A program made the position numbers and the translations under genes. DNA of 64,000 bases from Nectonema munidae (taxonomy: Eukaryota; Nematomorpha; Nectonematoida; Nectonematidae): the NCBI GenBank assembly GCA_030549495.1, contig JAUIRK010000884.1:1-64000 (forward strand), given 5' to 3'. Positions 57,805 through 64,000 of the stretch are shown here, one piece after another (within the stretch, counting starts at the first letter, position 1; each line of letters opens with the position of its first letter). The notes beneath the pieces were generated by a model. It saw nothing but the letters and a program-made list of their open reading frames with translations, did not search any database and had not been told where the DNA came from.

Positions 57805-60800
57805 TCATCATCATCATCATCAATCCATTTGCCTTTACAGGTCTGGCCCATATCCCAGCTAGCTGAGGTCGACTAGTTGTTTGCAACGACTCCTCCATTT
57901 TCTTCTACATTGCGCGTCCTCACTCTTTAATTTTGTCTACTCAATGCTTTCATCCATAGTCATTTTAGGCCTTCCTCTCTTCATTATGCCATCGATTACT
58001 ATGTCTTTTTATCTTTCTTTTCAAACATTATCCATTCATTCTTTCCAAATGACCAAACCAGCGTAATCTGCTATCTTCTAAATAAGCATCAATATCCTCG
58101 ATACCAGTCATTTTTCTCAACACATCGTTAGCTATTCTGTCCTTCAGCGTCTTTCCACACATCAAGCGTATCATTCTCATTTCGGTTGTTTGTAACATTC
58201 TAATATCAGCCTTATTCATCATTCAGCTCCATAGCACATTGCACTTCTGGCACAAGCTTTATATAGCATCAATTTTCAACTTTATCGACAACACCTTCCC
58301 ACATAACAGACCTGAAATTTCTTTGAACTTTTTCCAAGCAACACAAGTTCTTGCTATAATGCTACTAGAAACATTGCCACCTTTATCAAGTACATCTTCT
58401 AAATAAAAAAACTTTTCAACAACTTCAATTTCATCATTTCCCAATCTAACTTTTGTGTCATGTGCTCTGAATTTTTATACATCTTTACATCTGCCACAAA
58501 TATAATTTGTGATAGCCGAGAATTCACAATCATTACATAGGATTGCATTTCTTATCACTCTCATTCCACATATTGAACAAGGATCGATATTACTCACTGC
58601 ATCTCTAAGCTAACCTTTAGAACTTATAATAATCATTACTTTTGTTTTTGTGGTATTTATCCTTAAGCATCTTCCATTCTAGATATTTGTCATTTAAATC
58701 TTTCAAACTGTCCCCATAACAAGATCATCAGCATACAAAATCTCTCTCATAATTTTAGGTATCTCTAAGAAAAACTCATCACTAATAATATTAAATAATA
58801 ACGGACTTATTACTGAACCTTGATTGACTCCAACTTCAATCTGAAACGATTCTGATAACCGACCGTTAATTTGCAGTGCATTTTTTACATCTTGATACAT
58901 CTCCATCACTGCTCCCACTTCATATTCAAGAACACCTTTTTCTTTCAAACCCTAATGCATAACTTCCTTCGGAACAGAGTCAAAGGCTTTCTCAAAATCA
59001 ATAAATGCTATAAATAAATCATTTTCAAACCTCATATGCTTTTCTAGCAGCTCTCTCATTATAAAAATAGATTTATCTTGCTTTTACAAGATGTAAATCC
59101 CATCTGCAAATCATCAATATAAACTCTTTCTCTAATCCTTCTTTTGAAAACCCTTTCTATAACTTTCATGGCATGTTCAAGACTTCTATAATTTGAACAA
59201 TCTTTTGTGTCGCCTTTACCCTTAACAAAAAAATGTATCCAAACGTTCATAGATATTAAAAAATATTTAGGGTATGTTAGCCCCATGTTTATCAATAACG
59301 TAATTGAAATATGTTTGCAAATTGAGGGTTAAATAATGGAGTCAAAATACTTTTTCTTAAGCTTTCTGGCATCCTCTCACCGTTCATCATTCTATCACCT
59401 ATTTTTGCTAACTCGGCTTCTATTCTACATCACGCTAGAACTTCAATTGAAATACCACCCGGACAAGCCTCCTTAATTTCTGACGTAGTAATTAAACGTA
59501 CAGGACCTTCATTCACTTTGATCTCAGAAGGAATCTTCCAGGAATTTTTTTGTTGAACTCTTCTTCGCAATAATCTTTCCATACTTTTAGTCCATCTTTT
59601 AACCTCAAATGATGACCTCCGTTCTTGTCTATTATTATACATTGGTTACCAGCGATTTCCTTCTTATTTTTAGCCACCCGAAAAACTTTTCTCATTCTTT
59701 CTTCCACTTTTAAATTTCAAAAACTTCATTCTTCACTTCAACATTCTTTGCTTTGGATAATTCCTTTTTAGCTTCATTTCTAGATCTCTCGTTTTTTTCT
59801 TGTATCCATTCTTTATACTTCATTTTTTCATTTTAAGTGCTTTTTTAACACCCTCATTGTTCCACCACCAGCTTTCTTTTTTTTCCAGTAGTTTTTGATA
59901 CACCTGATACTTTTTTTATTATTTGTAACAGTTCGATCATCCTATCATCCCAATTTCTATTTTTTCTTAACTCTACACCTACTTCATCCACCGACCTCTT
60001 ATTGACAGATGGATCTTTCAATTATCATGTCGTCACCTTGTTTTTCGGTATAAATTGCTTTCTTATCTTTTCTTTGAAAACCATATTCTTAACCAATACT
60101 CTATGTTGTACCATTATTTCTTCACCAGGAATCAATTTCGTGTTTTTGACTTTATCACTTTTTCTAACCAATATGTAGTCAGTGACTGTTTTATTCCCCT
60201 CAGATTCGTACGTTATTAGCTTTTCTTTATCTTTTTTGAAGTAGGTATTCACAATTTTGAGATCAAAACTGTCAGCAAATCCCAAAAGTTTTTCTCCTTC
60301 ATCATTTCTACCACCATAACTGAAACCTGCATGAACACCTTTAAAATCTTCTACATTACTACCCATATGTTCATTGATGTCACCTAGGATAAGACACTTT
60401 CCTTCAACCTTCATCATTTCTTCAATCAAAACAGCATATAATTTATCTTTTTCTTCAGTACTCAAACCCTTCTGCAGAGCATACGCTGATACAAAAGTCA
60501 CGATTTTATCATAAATAACCATTTCTAAAACAACCAATCGACTGGACACGCGTCTAACACTGATTACATTTTCTACCCAATCTTTATGTACCAAAAGTCT
60601 AGCTCAACCTTGACCAATACGGTTTCCAATCCAGCATAACTTATAAGTGTGATCACCTGCTTTAATCATGCGTAAGCCCTTATTTTTATATCTCACTTCT
60701 TGTAATCCGGCTACAATTATATTTTTATCTATCAACATTTTCACTACTTCTGAACTTCTGCCTACCAACGAGCCAATATTCGCAGAAGCAAACCTGAGGA

Positions 60801-61330
60801 TCTTCATTGATTTTCGAATAGACAATGTTTCAGATGTTCTGTTTTTCCTCAGGGCTTTCTCAGAACACGTCATAAGTTTTCTTTTACTTATCTCTACGGA
60901 TACCTCCTTCGCCGAAACCTTATTAGCCCTAATTGCCAGGAGATTTAACAATTGGGAACACATTAGTCCATAAAATTTGAGTCGTTGGATTTTGTATTTT
61001 AATGGCGCCTTAGTTTTTCCAGCCGGATGCCCTTCCTGGCGACAACCAGTTTTGTGTTCAGGATCTGGAACCTCTAGCCTTTGTTCTTTCACGAACTAAA
61101 CCCACAAGGAAGTGGTAATTTGAAATCTACAGGATAAAGAGCGTTACCGCTTTTCACCTCTAGAATCATTTAGTTTGAAACAACTCCGCAAGTTGAAGGC
61201 AGATCTAGAGATTTACTGCAAGATGCTATTTGAGACGTGAGCCTTATGAGACATTTCATGGAGAATCACAGCTTATTCTCATTCTCTGCCTTGGCATTTG
61301 CAGCAAATGGAGTCGAAAAAAGAATAATAA
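57805..61330 (-). mobile_element. RTE-clade LINE, nearly full length, decayed
   Basis: On the - strand a 5' region (61097-61330, shared with 55222-55515) precedes an endonuclease, a reverse transcriptase and a C-terminal block. The element ends at a short (GAT)n simple repeat (CATCATCATCATCATCA on the + strand, about 57806), the kind of 3' tail typical of RTE/BovB elements. No poly(A) is present. Many frame breaks are present. Confidence 0.85.
58028..61092 (-). pseudogene. RTE LINE ORF2 (endonuclease and reverse transcriptase), multiply broken
   Basis: The endonuclease begins MKILRFASANIGSLVGRSSE and VAGLQEVRYKNKG (about 60604-60780). It continues RVSSRLVVLEMVIYDKIVTF, CLILGDINEHMGSN and TDYILVRKSD (60025-60594). 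The reverse transcriptase shows KGKGDTKDCSNYRSL, the GVNQGSVISPLLFNII block and ILYADDLVMG (58703-58948, catalytic YADD kept). The C-terminal end has VEKFFYLEDVLDKGGNVSSS and MRMIRLMCGKTLKDRI ... LRWFGHLERM, typical of RTE-like elements. At least seven frame breaks or stops separate the pieces; the first palm aspartate block is only weakly readable. Confidence 0.85.
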
Positions 61331-61339
61331 TGAAATCTA

Positions 61340-64000
61340 AGAAAATGTCAAGGATAAGATTTATGAGTTAAAAATAAAAAAATACATGGAATATCATCCA
61401 ACTTATGACGAATATTTTAAACTATGATTGTGAAGGGGTAAGACTTTTAGCCAAACAGACCACAACAAAATTTTAATTGTTTATATTATGAAAAAATTAA
61501 AATTTTATAGAATCTTTATTAGGAACAAGAACGTGAAAAACGATACAAAATTTTTTTTTCGAAACGGCAACGTTTCTTTATCAAGTAAAATAAAGAATAA
61601 TGTGAGAAAAGTGTTTATATTATAACGACATTATTTGTATAGAATAACATAAATTTTATACTATTAAAGCTAGCATTTCATCATAACTATCTTAAAAGTT
61701 TCATTTTAATTAGTCAAATGCATTGACAATTTAAAAGGTTTTTATTTATTTTACTATTAATTGGTTATATATATATAATTGGGTGAAAAGTAAGTCCGTG
61801 GCTTGATCCGTACACCCAAGTGCACTCAAATACACCTGAATATATTCTTTATTTGCAAATAAAGACTAGAAATTAAAAAGTGTATCAGACAAAAACTTAA
61901 AATAAAAAAAGCTAGCATTCGAGTATTGTTATCTTTTTATGTCATCGGTATCTTGCCAGACAACTGATATAAGTACTTAATTCAAATTAAAAAAATTAAG
62001 TTATGCTACTAAACTTAATATAAAAATTTACATGCAATTCTACTGAATATGATCAATTCTGTTTGAAACAGTTTAAAACAATAAAAAATTTAATTCTATT
62101 GCCAAAATCTAAAAAGAATAAAACTACAAGTTCAGTAATAAAATTAGTTTGATTCGATTTTTAATTAGCCTTGGACATTTGTAACAATTTTTTGAATCAA
62201 GTTTAAAAATCAAGAAGCAGAAATTGGTCAAATCAAGATAAGCATATTAGAGTTGCTCTGGACACGTATAAAGAAATTGGCTTTTTGATAGAACGAGTTA
62301 ATTACTATTTATATGCGTAATTGATAATATTAAAAGTATATAAATTCCTTGTTTTCTTCGAATGGAAAAACCGAACGAAGCGTAATTTGCTCCATTTTAA
62401 AGGTCATTGATGGAAGAATTCCCAAAACTCTGCTTTAGATTAACCTTACACGTATATCAAACAATCTATTCCCAAGAATATTTTTTACTGTTTCAAGATA
62501 TATATAATGCTTCAACTAAGTCTAAACATATAAATGGATAAGGCCGCAAATTAGCCAATATTAGACAGTAACTCCATTTTATCTAGATTCTAGAGGGACG
62601 GAAAATAATATTAGAATCAAATTGATGCATGATTCTGATTAACTAGAATATAAATCGAGATGTAAAGCAAAGCTCTTCAAAAGCAAATTTTAAGCATCAT
62701 TTCGTTCGTTAATTATATCATGCACAATTGAATAAAGCGAAAAAATCTCTAAATGCTTCATTTACTAAAATTTATAGAGACATAGAATTAATTATTATTC
62801 TAACACACGATTGTATAAATAAAAAATCCAATGAAATCTTCATTATGACATTCTGAATCAGTTGTAGAGCTTGTTTTTTTAAATCGTTATGGGGTGTTCT
62901 TATTCCAGTTCAACAGGTACTACATTGTCATCTAAAACATCCAGAACGCAAGCTCCAAATTTTGTAAAGCCGCACAAACACAACTCCTTTATCCATCAAC
63001 GCTATCTTGTTTAGAGCGATTACAACACGACATAACTTTTCCGTTAGAACACTTTTTCGTTGTTTCTCTTTGCACAATCAGCCCATGCATACACAATCAC
63101 AGTGAAATCTTTTTTCATTTCCCCCCACACCACTCAATTCTATTTTTTGGGATTTCAAAAAGGTGTTTCATGAATATTTACGACAGATGAGGATAATCAT
63201 TAACGTTCTATATGTCTATTACATGTAGGGAAGCGAAACTCGAAGATTCAACCGATGTTTATTCATTAATGTAATAACTATACAAGAGATGCTCTGAAAT
63301 TTGTATCAGTGAATGTATTAGCTTGCAACGTATTCAGGTTATTGTTTCAAATTTGTTGTCCGAGGGCAAATCAAGTTGTTTGTCCAATCGGAAAACCTGT
63401 TTCTCTCACACGATGAACTGTTTTGCTGATTCGGTATTCTTGTTTTGCTTAGTGCATGGTTTGTCACATGACTTAGAGATATAACACAATGATTCATAAA
63501 TTATTAGAATTATGACGCGTGAAACTCACAAGATTTGTGTTATCTCTAATCAGGAGACATGGCGTTGCTGATACAGCTTTTGTCTAGTGCAAAGTATTGT
63601 CTCTAATCATGGCTGACTCGACCATAATCGAGGTAATAACTTCATCTTAAAATTTGACTTTTAATCAAAGATATAATTCTAAAAATTTTGATATTTCAGG
63701 CAGCAACTTCAAATATTACCAAATAACTTCAGTTAAATATTGAGCAATAAGCGCACGCGCTTTACATCTGGCTAATAATGATATTGTTATACACATCTAG
63801 AAACCCTGAATTCAGACTATTTTTAAAAAAGTGATAGTTGTTTTCGTAAAATTCGGTTGATATGATGTGACGAATGACGATAATTCTCCCATGTACACTA
63901 AGGCTACCGATAAGAATTTTATTAACATCTCTGACCATTATAAATTATTACTTATGCGGGGGCGTGTGCCCTATGTATACACCTTCTTAAAAGAGAACTA
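61340..64000. other. AT-rich non-coding stretch
   Basis: A possible single mariner-like end (TTGGGTGAAAAGTAAGTCCG next to TA repeats) lies at about 61780-61803, but I find no partner end. No gene, RNA or WD40 exon is recognisable to the end of the window. Confidence 0.4.

Noticed and set aside
61780-61805. Complete mariner element
   Set aside because: Only one TIR-like sequence (GGGTGAAAAGTAAGTCCG) is seen and no inverted partner or transposase follows.

Overview
This window is animal nuclear DNA, very AT-rich and dominated by transposable elements and tandem repeats. Host genes are few, spliced or long, and separated by decayed mobile DNA. The mix of elements (PHD-finger LINEs, an RTE LINE, piggyBac, several hAT families, a tRNA-headed SINE) and the protein matches suggest an invertebrate, most likely an arthropod and perhaps a crustacean. 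The species cannot be fixed from the sequence alone.

Two host genes are supported. The first is the 5' half of WDR47 on the + strand. Four exons (36565-36824, 41712-42318, 43550-43737, 44689-44922) join in phase. They encode the LisH/CTLH region and part of the linker; the WD40 exons are not in the window. The second is a JADE-type PHD-finger gene on the - strand (50885-53191). It has one uninterrupted exon of 768 residues with a PHD finger, an extended PHD finger and a lineage-specific KQDSKN-type repeat. JADE proteins are scaffolds of HBO1 histone acetyltransferase complexes; WDR47 is a microtubule-associated adaptor. Nothing links the two functionally.

Layout: 1-5265 is a repeat block holding a 36-bp minisatellite and a 332-bp satellite. 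6180-12620 holds a LINE remnant, a hAT end, another LINE remnant, an LTR fossil fragment and a broken copy of an unassigned transposase-like family. 12630-15829 is a hAT-type element with an exact 8-bp target duplication and at least three smaller elements nested inside it. 17245-24500 holds three LINE pieces; one ORF2 is intact except for a single in-frame stop. 24667-25687 is a nearly perfect inverted repeat with 0.48-kb arms. 25976-29526 is a block of duplications, including a second copy of the window's first kilobase. 30000-31620 and 34150-35475 hold two broken protein families. 36364-44922 is the WDR47 locus, with MITEs, a hAT relic and a satellite in intron 1. 45589-49300 is a piggyBac element abutting a hAT element. 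50885-53191 is JADE. 55222-61330 holds an RTE-head fragment, a tRNA-like SINE and an RTE LINE. 61340-64000 shows almost nothing recognisable.

All assignments come from reading translated motifs and repeat structure by eye; no database search was run. Splice sites are inferred from consensus, phase agreement and protein similarity.
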